Shown here: positions 33,396 through 45,681 of the stretch, in pieces
Position numbering within the stretch: position 1 is the first letter of the stretch
Layout: each line of letters begins with the position of its first letter
DNA from: Plazaster borealis
Lineage: Eukaryota; Echinodermata; Asteroidea; Forcipulatida; Labidiasteridae
Assembly: GCA_021014325.1 (NCBI GenBank)
Contig: CM037459.1
Location: 18,068,501 to 18,132,500 of the forward strand
Direction of reading: 5' to 3'
DNA: 64,000 bases
The notes under the pieces: model-generated
What the model was told of the DNA's origin: nothing
What the model saw: the letters and a program-made list of their open reading frames with translations, nothing else
Databases searched by the model: none
Translations under genes and position numbers: made by a program

Positions 33396-33569
33396 TTCTT
33401 TATTGGGAATTACAGTCAAGGGCTAAATGGAGAATTGTACAAATATGTATATGATGTAAAATAAGAAGAACACGGTTCAACAAACCATGCAAATCTCGTG
33501 CATTTAGACTGAGTGTTAACCCGAGCAGTGCCCTGTATTCAATATGTGTAAATTCATGCATTTTAGAGA

Positions 33570-33750
33570 GTCGTCATGATCCAAGCAGGCCTGTGGCTGT
33601 ATATGGAATGATGAACTCTCACCGAGTTACTGCACGTACGCGCCCTCCATATATATGATAGGGGGTTGGGGAGGGCACGGGCACATGCAGTAACTGGGTG
33701 AGAGTTCATAATTCCATCTACAGCCACGGGCTTTCTTTGATCATGACGAC
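33570..33750. repeat. Long near-perfect hairpin, 80-bp arms
   Basis: The left arm begins GTCGTCATGATCCAAGCAGG and the right arm ends TTTCTTTGATCATGACGAC. Paired blocks include ATGAACTCTCACC / GGTGAGAGTTCAT, GTTACTGCA / TGCAGTAAC and GCCCTCC / GGAGGGC. The loop is only about 20 bp (ATATATATGATAGGGGGTTG). A recent foldback MITE or, if transcribed, a precursor-like stem. Lies 255 bp past the coiled-coil gene stop. Confidence 0.8.
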
Positions 33751-34329
33751 ACGACCCATTTTAGCTGTAAGTTATAAACAGTTTCTTAATCTTATAAATT
33801 GCAAAAATTATTCTAGAAACAATGACTGCAATCATGTAATACACAAGTTCCAAGGCAACTTCCCAAACTTGATTTGGGTCACAACTTGACTTTTCACAAA
33901 AGTCATGTGTGGTGTGTTGTTAGCAATACACATGCATTATAAAAAGGTGCCGATTTAATTCAGCCAATTCAGGGTCTGAAAATCGGATCGATTTAATCTG
34001 CCCAGGAGCTAGGACACTGCTAGGGTACAAGTGCAGGAAGGACGTCTTTTCTTTCACCTGTCAAAGCATTGTACATGGATCCCAAAGTTTTCAAGACAAT
34101 GTTTGAATAACCGCGAAACTTGCATGGTCTATATATTGGTGCTACATACATTTAATACTGTTACGTCAGGTTCCAATCACCGTTATGCATAGCTTACAGG
34201 ATAGGTGCTAAGCTTCTGTACTGTATTTAATAAAAAAAAAACTTGTTATACAAGAATGCAGACGCCTAAAACTTTGTAAATTGTAAAAATCTGGCAAAGA
34301 TATAGTTATAAATACCATAGAGCTACATG

Positions 34330-34490
34330 TACCCCTTGCACAGGCCGCCATTGCTGAGGGTCAAACAACAGACCCCTCACTGAGGTCAATGAAGACGTAC
34401 AATTGGCCGAGAGTTGTGCATGGCAGGTACATGAGTGCATGTTTCCATTGTTTGACCTCAGTGATGGCAGCCAATGCAAGGGGTCTATAT
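34330..34490. repeat. Inverted repeat with CCCCTTGCA ends
   Basis: CCCCTTGCACAGGCCGCCAT and TTGCTGAGGGTCAAACAA pair with TTGTTTGACCTCAGTGATGG and CAGCCAATGCAAGGGG about 80 bp away. Arms are about 40 bp. A second short MITE downstream of the coiled-coil gene. Confidence 0.65.
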
Positions 34491-35148
34491 AAATATGCAC
34501 ATTACATGTATGTACGGGCAACTTTTAGCCAATGATAGGTCTTCCTTTGACCTTGGCAACCTTGTAGCGTTATCTGCTACTCGTGAACAGTGCAATAAAA
34601 TTCAGGCCAGCTTTTATCGTTGCACTGTTTCACAGCAACAAAATTAAAGGGAAGTTAAAACCACGGAGGCAATAACTTACATGTAGCTTTTTTTATTGTC
34701 ATTGGGTTTCATCAGTATCATAATTTGTGGTATTCATGACACATTTATTTTTCCTTTGAACTAATGTATGATTCCAATCATAAACTTAAGGATAGCACAT
34801 TTTATGGTTTCTGTAACATAAAAACAAATGGGCCATTCAAAATAAAAGTTTTGTTTTCCAAATTGTTTTGACCCATCCACCCCAATTTAAAAAATATTTA
34901 CTAGCTATTCAATATTAAGTTAAAACTGTTTTCCAAATGTTTTGACCCACCCACCCCAATTTAAAAAATATTGACTACTAGCTATTCAATAAATTGTATA
35001 TGAGGAAAGACAAAGTGATGCCCAAATGAAGCAGAACTTTTAGATCACTGACTTGTGAAAGAATTTCCTGATTTTCAACCCCCCCCCCCTAAAAATAGAA
35101 ATTCTGAATAGAAAACAGTCCTTATTGTCTTTGGTCATGTTGCAACCA

Positions 35149-35347
35149 GGGCCCCAATGTCATAGAGCTACTTTTAAAGCAGAAAAATAGCTGAGCTCAA
35201 ACAAAATTTTGCTTGCCAAATAAGGTTACTGAACAGCCAAAACACCATGTCACATGTACCATCTGTGACAGTGTCCTACTAATTTTTGCTTACTGAAAAA
35301 ATGTTAAGCCGTATTTTCTGCCTAAGCAGCTCTTTGAAATCAGGCCC
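35149..35347. mobile_element. GGGCCC-ended MITE, copy near the coiled-coil/NUDT2 interval
   Basis: Begins GGGCCCCAATGTCATAGAGC and ends CTAAGCAGCTCTTTGAAATC then AGGCCC. The internal CACCATGTCACATGTACCAT and GCTTACTGAAAAAATGTTAA match the other copies. Moderately diverged. Confidence 0.7.
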
Positions 35348-35837
35348 GAACTGTCCAATCATAGAGAGAACACTGTTATGCCTTGGTACAAATGGGTCAT
35401 TTACAATGTACACATATTTAGATTATGTACTTATCTATATGTATGAGCCAAATACAGTAACAATGAGTTTCATTTTACATGAAATAACACATATATAATT
35501 AGTTTTTGAAGAATTCTAAAATTTACACAACTTACAATTTTCTACATGTACATGTAGGCCTATATGTCAATGTCACGTACACACTATTTATTCAAATTAA
35601 TTAAAGATCGTAAAAAGGTGAATAAATATTAACGCGAATCAGATGATCTATGTTTATACTGGATCGGAAGAATACGCAACCTGTTATATACAGGTGCTTA
35701 AGGTGGTGTCAACATAAAGGCCTTAGCATTCATAAACAAGTGCAGCATTTAACCAACAAGTCAATCTCCCAAAGTGGCCAAAAATCCTGAATTGACCAAA
35801 TTAGCTGTTTCAAGTAGATTATTTTACACTAAACATA

Positions 35838-35995
35838 TCCAGGCCTGGAATTACCTGGAGGCCATGGCCTCTGTTGCCCTGGTCTTGGCCTTGGTGGCTC
35901 TTCAAAATTTTCACATAGACCATAAAATTGTCCAAAAATTGTCCTTTGCAAAATGACAATGGCCTTGCCCTCTCAAAGATGAAATTCCAGGACTG
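35838..35995. repeat. Dispersed repeat, intact copy of the AATTCCAGG family
   Basis: CAGGCCTGGAATTACCTGGA at the left and GATGAAATTCCAGGACTG at the right are inverted ends. Inside: GGCCATGGCCTCTGTTGCCC and GGTCTTGGCCTTGGTGGC. Same family as 6090-6247 and 49105-49625. Confidence 0.65.
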
Positions 35996-37274
35996 CATAT
36001 TCTCAAAAGAAAAAAGAGGTTCTTTCACAATTTCTTGTTTCCCCTCTTCCTGTCATAAGACATGACAAAGACAAAGGACTTGCCACAAAAGAAGTGGGAC
36101 CATATGCTACAATTAAAATATTTGTTATCATACATTAAGTATCCATGTAGTAGCTCTAAAAATTCAGCCAACGTCAACATTATATGTACTAATTTATACC
36201 ACATAAATCAGCTTGAAGACAGGTAGTTATTTTGCATAATATTTGATTTACTTACTTTCGTAGAAGTATACATTTGGAGAAAAGTTGTACATTATGAACC
36301 TGAACACTGACAAATATTTCCTGCATAAAACAAACTAAGTATAACTGTGTCAAGAGCTCAATTTTATTAAAATGTACTGAATATTAATTTAGGGCCATAC
36401 CAATGGTTATAAATATCAGTGTCAGTCCATTGTTACACTACTACTACTGACACTAGTCTTACCAGGGCTATTGCAAATGCAAACCTCAACTTTAAATTTC
36501 CAGTTTTTGCTGTTTCATTTGTTTGTTTGTTTGCTGTTGGGGGTGGGTTTGGGGGATTTTTTTTTTTTTTTTTGAAAACAAATTAATAAATAAATTTTGA
36601 TTTTCAATTATTTACTTTGACCCACCCACTTTTTCGGGGGAAAAACAAATTGATAATTCTGATTCTAATGAACCTGTTATTTTCATCCCAAAATTTATTC
36701 TGTAGGTCATGTGATGATTTTCAAATTTATAGTGGATATTATCACTAGAAATAAACTAAAATTGTTAAAAAGTGAAGTAAAAACATCCACATTGTATGAC
36801 ACAATGCTGAATAGTACATTTGGGGGGGGGGACACACAATTGTGTTTATTTCAAACCTTGTGACTGCTTTCTTGTCAACTTTTGCTTAGCAAATACATAT
36901 AAATGTGCTAAGCAATACTCTCTGCTAAACACACTATTAATACCCTGATTTCTACAGAGTTAAAGGTGCTACTTCAGTAGGTTTATCCTGTTTGGTTTAG
37001 TGAACTATAATTTCACCCATGAATGATGCAAATTGAGTCTAAAGATATTGAAGCAAAAGTTAGGAAAGTTATGCAAGCACACCTTGGATTTGGGCACAAA
37101 GTACAGTACGTAGACAAAAGACATGGGACAAATTATTAGTTTCAATCTGAAAGGTTTCTGCAAATCCTCCAGAGAATTAATTATGTGTGAAATAATGTTA
37201 AAGTCAAGAAAAAAAGCAAGAATATGGAGACCCCCAAAAAATGAACATCAGTTTATTTTGATTGCTGTGATTGG

Positions 37275-37510
37275 GGCCACAGTGATTTCTTTCCCTGCCT
37301 TTCACCTCTGTGGACCCGGGTTTGAATCCCACCACCGGCCGGAGCCTTGCATGTGGATTGGGTTTTCAGTCCCTACCTGATTGCTTGGGTTTTCCCCATT
37401 GGGGTTTAATTTCCTCCCAAATCTGAAACAACATTTGCTTTTGTTTCTTCTTCATCCTGTTATGCGCTATTGTGCTGTTGGATGTGTAATGAAATAAAAC
37501 AATAAAATAA
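37275..37510 (+). mobile_element. tRNA-derived SINE (TTTGAATCCC type), copy 2, fullest
   Basis: TGCCTTTCACCTCTGTGGAC, CCGGGTTTGAATCCCACCAC (B box), GGAGCCTTGCATGTGGATTG, CCTACCTGATTGCTTGGG, CATCCTGTTATGCGCTATTG, then a 3' tail of AATAAAATAAAATAAAATG. The simple A-rich tail is typical of a SINE end. Confidence 0.65.
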
Positions 37511-37799
37511 AATAAAATGAAATTGTTTCTGGTTGTTTTTACTCAAGCTATAAGACCATTAAATTTTACGAAATCTTCATCCTGTAGGTCAGTTGGATTG
37601 TTGAATTGTGTGTTCACTTATGACTAGAGGATGGAGATGAATTAACTTTCCCCCAAAAAACGCAAATGGAATTACCTTGAGCATCATGTAGGTGTGCAGC
37701 ATCATGTAGGTGTGCAGCATCATGTAGGTGTGTAGCAGCACTTGGCCTGCTTTGATCCATAAACCTTAACTATTTAGAAAAGACCTTGCTTTGATTAAA

Positions 37800-38285
37800 G
37801 TTATCTTATAAAAAACTCTCCTACTGTCTGACCATTCAACATCATCCACTGTGGTACTGAATGATGTCAGCCAGCAATATGGTGTGATTTGGTGAATGCA
37901 CACATTTACACGGTCAACCCTCCTACTGTTTGACCATTCAATATCATCCACTGTGGTACTGAATGATGGATAAACTATGTCAGCCAGCAATATGCTGTGA
38001 TGCAGTGAATGCATCTACGCATTTAAACATTCAGTGATAGATCAATGCAGCCTGCACTATATCATGTGGTGGTGAATGCATCTTCACAGTACACAGTCAA
38101 TCTTCCTACTGTCTGACCATTCAATATCATCCACTGTGGTTTTGAGTGATACATAAACTATGCCAGCCTGTAATATGATGATATCATGTAGTGAATGCAT
38201 CAACATATCTACACAGCTAACCCTCCTACTGTCTGACCATTCCATAATGACCCACTGTGGTTTTGAATGATAAACCACGATTAAT
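37800..38285 (-). repeat. Tandem array of the approximately 120-bp GCAGGCTGGCATAG unit
   Basis: Four units in one orientation, each with CCTCCTACTGTCTGACCATTC, then ATCATCCACTGTGGT and CAGCCAGCAATATG. It is the same family as the palindrome in ARL15 intron 4, here about 0.5 kb downstream of the NUDT2 stop. The reading frames in it are artefacts of the repeat. Confidence 0.8.
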
Positions 38286-38821
38286 ATCAAAATTTTTAAT
38301 ACACACATGGTACGCAGCTAGTTTTGTGCACAGTAGGGCCACCCGTCTAGTTGAATGGTTTCAAATGGTTGGTCAACTTATTGGAAAATTTTATGATAAG
38401 AGTATGAATGAGGTTTATATATTAAAAATGCTTTTGTAGTTTTTGCGTTAGATTGAATGCATTTAAGGAACCCTGTCGTCTCAAAAAAAATCATAAGTAC
38501 TTTAAATGTATATTTTCCATCAATTGGCTAATCATTAAGTGTCAAATAAATTGTTTACAATTAAACTCAAATTTAAAATTGCACAGCATCGTTAAAAAAT
38601 AGTCATTAAAAAAAATCAATACATACCTGGTAAAACTGGCAAATTGTTTCACTTCGCGTGCAGTGTTTTCAAAATAAAACACCATGCACAATCATTAAAC
38701 ACAGAAAGGAGTACTATTATTGATTTACAGCTGACTTAGTTAAAATACTTCATTAAAAATCACACACTAAAAAAAATGAAGAATGGAAACAACCTAATGG
38801 AGGCTACATGTACATGAATAA

Positions 38822-39917
38822 TTATGTAGAGCTCATAGATCCATCAGCCATGGTCGACCGCAGGTGTTCCTCAGCTGCATGTAGCATCCTCCTCATTTCT
38901 GGCCACATGGCCCGGTCAGAAATTTCCAGGGCATCAGAGATTACAACCCACTTGTAACTCTCATGCTCATTGGACAATTTAATCGGTGTATTCCAGTCTC
39001 TCAGCTGAGCCAGCCAATAGACAACCTCTTTAGTTCTGTTTCCCTTTGTCTGGTATGTGAGTGTCCAGTAGGTATCTTTATATATGCTGAGATGTTCTTC
39101 ACGGAGGGCTGCTTCCTCAAATGTTTCTCTAATGGCAGCGTCATAGTTGGTTTCACCCGCATCTACGTGGCCTGTGGGTTAAAGGGAAGGTACACAAATG
39201 ACTATTTGAAATTCCACTAAACTAGCTACATGAAGGCCTGTTGAACAAATTCTTGTTCGGGAAACGTTTTTGTGCAATTTCTCTTTTTTTTTCAACTCAT
39301 GCCTTAAAGTGCTCCACTTTTTGTATACATGGTATAAGGATGGTTGCATCTCCCATTGATGTAACCTCCAATTTTGTACTAAATTTATTTTCCTAACATA
39401 TTTTTGGTTTTACGTGAAATTAATCTAAATCAAATGGAAATATTGAAACAAATTGAAGCTACACTGAACAGAGTTACACTAAGTTAGTAACACTCAACAA
39501 CAGGACAACAACAACGCCCGGCTGTCATCTCGCCCTAAGTCGCCCACTGACACACGTAAGGGCAAGTCTGACTCCTTTTACCAGAGTAAAACTTGTAACA
39601 TCAGCAGCCCATGTCCTGTCCATTACCAGATTACATTGGCTTCCAAACTTTACTTTGTTTTGTCGATTAATTACAAAATGCCACACTTTTTGAACTGTCC
39701 GGAAAATGGGCAAGACGAACTTTCTGCCGGTAGAAATTCATGCGCAAACTAAAGTCATGTGAACGTATTAGTAAGATAGAAGCAACAAACCTTTTGGTGG
39801 CGACCAGTGTAACCTATGTTTCGGCTTTTTTAACATCAGATACTGAATTTCTTGTTGACATCGGCGGAAAACGAGTAATCCACCAGCTTTTACAATATCA
39901 GCCCGTGCCCTATGCAT
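38822..39917 (-). CDS. NUDT2: Bis(5'-nucleosyl)-tetraphosphatase (asymmetrical), Nudix hydrolase
   Basis: Two coding exons on the minus strand, 39791-39917 and 38822-39171 (TAA), give 158 aa (human 147). The sequence shows AGGLLVFRR (11-19), HWSPPKGHVDAGE (37-49), the Nudix box from Gly43 through Glu49, Arg57, Glu58, Glu61 and Glu62, then YWLAQLRDW and LSNEHESYKWV. These match human NUDT2 (GLIIFRR, HWTPPKGHVEPGE, YWLAEVKDY, LSHEHQAYRWL). The enzyme cleaves Ap4A to AMP and ATP and so limits this alarmone. The intron splits the Gly43 codon of the Nudix box. In GX5EX7REUXEEXGU the final Gly is Ala (Ala64); the catalytic glutamates are intact. The start ATG is preceded in frame by TAA 30 bp upstream. 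The gene lies head to head with KIF24, as in human. Confidence 0.94.
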
Positions 39918-40015
39918 TATGAAAACAAATGGTATTGCAATGGCGTTTTATGTGCAGAGCAAATGGGGGCGGGCTCGCCAGGTTCTTCGGGAGTTGTTGC
40001 CGAAGTAAAAATAAT
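39918..40015 (-). promoter_or_regulatory. Probable NUDT2 promoter with a GC box
   Basis: Just upstream of the NUDT2 ATG is a small GC-rich patch containing GGGGGCGGGC (about 39965-39974), a match to an Sp1/KLF GC box, in otherwise AT-rich sequence. No TATA box is seen. The assignment is inferred from position and composition. Confidence 0.35.
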
Positions 40016-40446
40016 TACTATTCGCGAATGGGTGGAAATCACAAATTAATAATATACTATTTCAATAGGGAAAATTACATCTAAAACGATAGTCTCTAAT
40101 TGAAAGCATAGATATCTCTATACATCTAATATATATTATCTTTATTTTAGATTGAATGTCAAGAGTGTGCTACATAATCCATGTTAATGGGATAATGCAT
40201 GCCCCATACACCGTACCCACGATGCCTGAGAAAGTTTTACAAAATTTCACTTGGCGAACAACCATAGAGAAAGAACAGAGATGGAACAACTTTGAATGAA
40301 AACCCGTCCCTGCTGAAGTAGCAATGATTAAAATTACAAAGGATTTTCCAATTTGCATGATTAAATTGTGTGTCCACGTGACCATACGCGTAGAGACAGA
40401 TAAGTAAAACAAACACTGGATTTTCAAGTCACTTATGAAAGTTCCA

Positions 40447-40535
40447 AGTCCGATTTTTTTGATTTTTTGATTTTTTTGTTTTGATTTTTTGATTTTTTGA
40501 TTTTTTTTTTGATTTTTTGATTTTTTTTTTTTTTT
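40447..40535. repeat. Simple repeat GATTTTTT
   Basis: About ten irregular units of GATTTTTT with longer T runs, in the NUDT2-KIF24 interval. Confidence 0.8.
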
Positions 40536-41879
40536 GGGTGGGGGGCAATTTGCCCCGAAATCGTAGAGTTAAATTTTAATGAGCTATTTTTTTTCTTCTA
40601 AGATTTGAGAGAGTTATACCCAGGCTTACCTAGATATTGCAAGAAAAATGGTCTTCCCCAAAAAAGCGATAGGGTCGGGCCTAAGTGGTTGTGGTAGTCG
40701 TCGGGATCCCGACATTAGTTAGACATCTCACATACCAGCGATGTATATGTACAAACAATTTTGCAGGTGTGCAGGTGTCCATGGCATGGTGCAAAAGTTT
40801 GTGTATGAAAAATAGTTTTCAGCAAAAATCGGGCCATGCAGCTAGCAGCTTCCCGAGTAGAATTTGTGAAATTCACAAAAATCAAAGTGCTTACATTTAT
40901 TTCATTTGTAGCAACCTCAAACATTCCTGTATATAGGCCTATATACTTTTTTGTTTCGTTTGAAACAGTAACTTAAAAAAAAATCAAATAACAGTTTTTC
41001 ATTCAAAAGTTGGGTGACTCCCAATTTTTTAAATATTTGTTATGGTAAATCTTGTAAGAGGTTGAACAACCTAAGATGTATCTTGGGTGCAGTGCCCCCC
41101 CCCCCCCCCATTTTATAAACATCCGGACTTTTGGGATTGGAATTTTCCAGAGTTTTAATGTGATAATTTCGATGTTTTTAAAAGTATTTAGTTTACACAC
41201 AGATATAGACAATGGAATTTCTTTTACCACGGGTAACGCTAGATTATCTTATACCATAGTAAATTAAATAAGAAATGCGCTGGTAAGGGTTTTATTTTTT
41301 AATTAAAGGCAAACGGAAACTTGGCTAGAAGTGCACCCCTAGAAAAAATGGTGCACCCCCATGTGCCCCCCCCCTCCTCCCCGAAATTTACCCTCATGGC
41401 CCTGACTTTGTGGGGAAAAAGAAGCGGATCTGTTAATATTCTGATAATTCATACTTTTAACTTATTGGCCATACCGGTTGTCTCTAGAAATATCCGTCCA
41501 AAATGTTTCTGTTTGCGGAGGCAGATAATTATTTCATTGGCAAGTTTTCAGTCATTTACTGCTCAATTAATTTTAAGAATAATAAATTATTAATACATGC
41601 AAAAAAATCATGATACGGGATTATGCTCATGACGCACCAATCAACATAAAGTGTCCCCTTTTGAGTGTTGTGATGGCCTTTGTTCGTCCGGGCTGGTGGA
41701 TACTGGCTACAAAAATGTTGTCTCATTGCAAATCTAACAAATTTACCTTAGTGGAAAACAGTGTGGGTGTAAGAGGGATGATATACAGTGACCCGGGGAA
41801 AATTACTTTGATTTCATTGGAAGGAGGAGGGTCGAATTGGCCGACCTGAAGTAAGGTTGCCCATTTACGAATGACCAGC

Positions 41880-42084
41880 CCAGCTTGAGATTACACTACT
41901 GTCGGATGATGGCACAACGCAGTCAGTCGAGTCGTTTGGTTGTGTTGTTTTCGGCAGCGCAGACGTCTGAGGCGGAGAGCATTGATAACGGTCGGACCTG
42001 ACGGTGGCGGGACGATTCGAAACAAATAAAACCCGAATTTAAGGTGCCTTTGAGTTTTCACTGCAGTGTAAGCTTATTTGTCGG
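41880..42084 (+). promoter_or_regulatory. Candidate KIF24 promoter and 5' UTR exon
   Basis: This is a CpG-rich patch (many CG dinucleotides around 41895-42020, e.g. GGTGGCGGGACGATTCG) in AT-rich surroundings. It ends in a strong donor, TTATTTGTCG followed by GGTAAGTT at about 42084. The first KIF24 coding exon begins after an acceptor at 47815 with 159 bp of untranslated sequence, so at least one upstream non-coding exon is expected between NUDT2 and there. Which patch is used cannot be decided from sequence; another donor-like site lies near 42900. Confidence 0.3.
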
Positions 42085-43460
42085 GTAAGTTCCATTTCAA
42101 ACATGAATTCTTCAATTGTTTTACCAGGCATTAATATAAAAATGTACTCGTTGCTGGCTACTAAGTGCTAGTGCCGGTGGTGTGATCCTTTTCCTTCCTC
42201 CATGACCATGGTGTGTGATGCATTGTAATTTACAATAGTATGTGTGGCGTTGTGCCTGCCCTACGCCGCCGGCCGGACGACAATGACACAGTGACGAGTG
42301 ACACAAACAAATGCTCGAGGTTTCGTGAAAGTTTATAGCCTGAATTTGAAAACAAAATTACATTTGAACTCTTGGGTTGGGAGGGGAGGGATTATTTTGT
42401 TGTTTGTTTTTTCTGTTTCAAGAAAGAAATGTTCATAACGTTTTAGTAGGGCCTACCCTACTTCTTTCTAGACTAACTAAAGACTGAAAAATCAGTATTC
42501 TTTTATAAAAAGGAGACAAATATCATAAGTCAGTTTACGTTCAACCAATTCCTTCCTCCATGGTTCAACGTTATTTGAGTCACCAGGTGTATTACTATTT
42601 TCCTCAATAAATTAAAGCAAAGTTGCCCAAATGTTTCTAACTAGTCAATAATATTACAATAGGGAATGAGCATTATTTTAAAAAATCAGATGTTTATATT
42701 AATGGGCGCATTTGGTTGATGTCGATCAGTTGCCCGATGGGTCAACTCTGTTGGATATGTCGGACTTTACTTCCCTTAAAAAAATCCAGAGTTATGAACT
42801 ATAATTATAATTTTAGAATTTTAGGTGTTTGTCTGGGTGGTGTGGTGGTAGCCCCATTGTGGTGGCAGCGAGACCAATGCTGATCATCGGACTGAGCAAG
42901 GTAATTAACGGATTGCACAGATCGACCAAATCGAGCCTGAGTGCTAGTGCTAGCTGGCCAGGCTGGCTGTTCCAACTGGCACACTCACCGTGTGTGCTTT
43001 GGTGTGTCCGTCAGGAGGTTGGAGAATCACGACTATCAGTATCATAGCTAAAAAATACATGAAAAATGGATTTTGACAATGTATAGGCCTAGGCCTACGT
43101 CTTCGGAAAGGTAAACAGATATGTCCCTAATTCAACCTTGTTTGTCCGTCCAAACCGGAAGTTGAAGTAAAACAAATATTCACAAAACCCGAAGACCAAT
43201 TTTTTGTGGTTTCAAAAAACTCAATGGCTAGTTTATTATTATTTTTTTATAAATCTGGTTATAATGCCCAAATCAGTTAAAAACCTGGTTTCCACTGTAG
43301 TCCTGAGTACATGTCATTAATGTTTACAACACCATACATGTAGGCCATTGTTCATGTTGGTAAATTCACTACAGACTATGACAAAACACCTAAAGCACTT
43401 GCAGTGGATGATGTTTGATCATGCAAAACTTTTCCAAACTGAGATATGATTTTTTTAATT
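42085..43460. other. Upstream KIF24 region, no firm feature
   Basis: Contains TTTGGTTGATGTCGATCAGT and TTGCCCGATGGGTCAACTC (about 42711-42745), related to the element framing the LINE fragment at 24065-24480. A plus-strand 72-codon frame at 42829-43047 followed by no supporting domain is not called a gene. Confidence 0.35.
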
Positions 43461-43699
43461 TTTTTTATGAGATATAGCCCAACTCACAAGGCTGGACGGC
43501 CACTTCAAGGTGAGGGCTAGGGCTACACTTCACTAATTTAGACTTTTGACCCAAATCAACTGTCACCAGGGGCACGTTGCCACCTACTCCTGGGGCTGAA
43601 ACAGGGTTGCCCCCTTTACAGTCTGTTATTATAAGGATGTACATTTTGTAGGCATGGGTATCATCAACCAGGAGCCTGGCTGGTAGAGCAGAATGCACT

Positions 43700-43800
43700 A
43701 CCTTCCCAACTTTTACGAAGCAATTATGGTTAAGTGCCTTGATCAAGGGCACAAGTGTCACGACTGGGATTCGAACCCACACTCTGCTGCTGATGGACGT
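43700..43800 (-). mobile_element. tRNA-derived SINE (Leu/Ser-like), partial copy 3
   Basis: The minus strand has CAGAGTGTGGGTTCGAATCC (B box), then CACTTGTGCCCTTGATCAAG. The A-box part is missing or lies beyond recognition. It is in the KIF24 upstream region. Confidence 0.5.
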
Positions 43801-43864
43801 TGTATGTTTCTGAACAGTTTTGTAACGTCCTGTTTTAGTTGGATCGGTTGACTGGTTGATGTAT

Positions 43865-44741
43865 ATTTACGCCCCTGGCTTTATTATTATTATTATTTAT
43901 TATTATTAAGTATTATTTATACAGGGTAGCCCCATCAGTGTAAAAAACACTGTTCTCCCTGGGGGCCCTGTAGAAAAAGCAAAAACACAGAACAAGAGAT
44001 AAACAAATACACATGTAAAAAGAACAAACCCCACAAAAGCAACAACAACACTCTATACCACCAGGAACAAAATCAGAGAAAAACAAGGCAACAAAATGCC
44101 AATTAATCAAAAATAAATCAATGACTCCGAAAACGCCAGTATCTAGAAGTGAATGAAGTCAAGGTTGGCTCATTACGCAATCTCTCAGGCAAACCGTTCC
44201 ACAAAAGGGAACCTTCATAAGAAATGCTTCTTTTGCCTTTCTCAGTTCTCACTTTAGGCACACACAACCCATTACTCTCTGCATTTCTGGTGGAATAATT
44301 ATGCCTTGAAGCCGTACGGGAAAATAAGTCTTGCTGATAAATGGGTGAGTTACCATTGATGGCGTTGTGAACTAATTTGATTTTTTGAAACTTCCATCTA
44401 CTTTCGATAGAAACCCATCTTAATTTCGAAAATACAACATCAGTAGGGGTCCGAGGGTCAGCTTGCAGTATAATGCGTCCCATTTTCTTTTGCAGTTTGA
44501 TAAGACTATCTCTGAGGTTGGCATTACAATTTGACCAGGCAGAACTACAATAATCAAAGTGTGGTTGAACTAAGGAGTTAGCGAGCAGTCTAGAGCTTTG
44601 TTCAGTAAGAAAGGGTCGTAGACGCCTTAATAAAGCAAGCTTAGAATTAATCTTCCTACTAGTAAAATGAAAATGATCGTTCCAGTCTAGAGATTGATCC
44701 AGGTGAATGCTTTCCAGTGTAGCGTGCACAGTTGCACTCAC
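43865..44741 (-). mobile_element. 3' part of a LINE reverse transcriptase (CR1/L2-like relative)
   Basis: An open minus-strand frame, 44118-44741 (207 codons), reads SLDWNDHFHFTSRKINSKLA, LLRRLRPFLTEQSSRLLANS, LVQPHFDYCSSAWSNCNANL, LIKLQKKMGRIILQADPRTP, KLRWVSIESRWKFQKIKLVH and LLWNGLPERLRNEPTLTSF. This is the thumb and C-terminal part after the catalytic YADD block, which is missing. The 3' flank carries a polymorphic-looking ATTATTATTATT tract (43880-43915). It belongs to a different subfamily from the LINE at 11650-12800. Antisense to KIF24 in its presumed 5' intron. Confidence 0.75.
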
Positions 44742-45299
44742 TAGTGCACTCTGCTTCGTTTCCCCTGTACAAAGAGGGACAACGGGCGCTGGAATTTATG
44801 CTTGAAACCGCCCCTTTTCTGTGGGTTAATATGTAATTCCTGATTCCAGACCTTCGTCCTTTTGTTGTACAAACAAGGTTTACGAGATATCGATAGGCTG
44901 CCACTAAATGTATTCGGCATATTTGAGACTGAGAGGCAATGATGGTGATTCCAGCATACATCTCAAAAACAAATTATTCCACAAATTCCTAACAATTCCA
45001 GAAAATTAATACCGCATAGATTAGAGGCACGGAAACATTTTTTAGTATCGTTGTCAAGTGGTTAACATTTGAGGACGGGGGAAATGTAGGATGTATGACG
45101 TATAATAAATCATTTTATGTAGGAGTCAGGTAAAGACATTGAACATTGAATAACACAAATAAAAGGTGAAAAGAAAACATTAGCTTCACACTAAACACGC
45201 TATGTATACTGAGGCGAGTAATATGGCCTGCCATGCACACTGCACAAGATGTGTCTATTGATGGTGGTAAGTCAATAACAGATACTATTAGTCTGATAC

Positions 45300-45580
45300 T
45301 TCACAGAGGCAATGCAGGGGTACCACGCCCCTGGTCATTTCCTTGGTAATCCTTGAAATGTTCCCGTACAAATTAACATAATAGGCCTATCTCTTTATAG
45401 AGGTACACTTCTTTATGAAAAACCGCCTTGCCCTTACAAGAACCAAGAACAAAGTATCAGGCCTGCAATAAGGACTAAGGGCCTTTTCCCAACCTTGGAA
45501 CAGTAAGCATTTTGCAAAGTGTTTCAATATCAAATGGAGCCTGATGAAGCCGGAGCCTAAGCCGAGGTTTGGATAAAGGT
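45300..45580. repeat. Two adjacent dispersed repeats
   Basis: 45300-45465 belongs to the CCTGGTCATTTCCTTGG family (ends TTCACAGAGGCAATGCAGGG and AGTATCAGGCCTGC). 45480-45580 is the TTTTCCAAACCTTGG-type MITE (GGGCCTTTTCCCAACCTTGG ... CCGAGGTTTGGATAAAGG). Confidence 0.55.
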
Positions 45581-45681
45581 TCGGTTTGCAGTGAAACCAT
45601 GTGAATTAAATGTATTATCTCTCTTTGGTCTGAGAAGAAACGATATGCAACGCTTCAACCAATACGCTCTGTTCATCATCT

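Larger units (their letters stand above)
34500..37270. other. Intergenic, coiled-coil gene to NUDT2
   Basis: Apart from the MITE at 35149-35347 and the GGAATTACCTGGAGGCC repeat at 35838-35995, this holds only short T and G runs (36558-36573, 36823-36831). I see no exon on either strand. Confidence 0.4.

Noticed and set aside
40170..40427. 85-codon minus-strand frame upstream of NUDT2 as an extra N-terminal exon
   Set aside because: NUDT2 exon 1 has its own ATG preceded by an in-frame TAA 30 bp upstream, and the frame shows no Nudix-related sequence.
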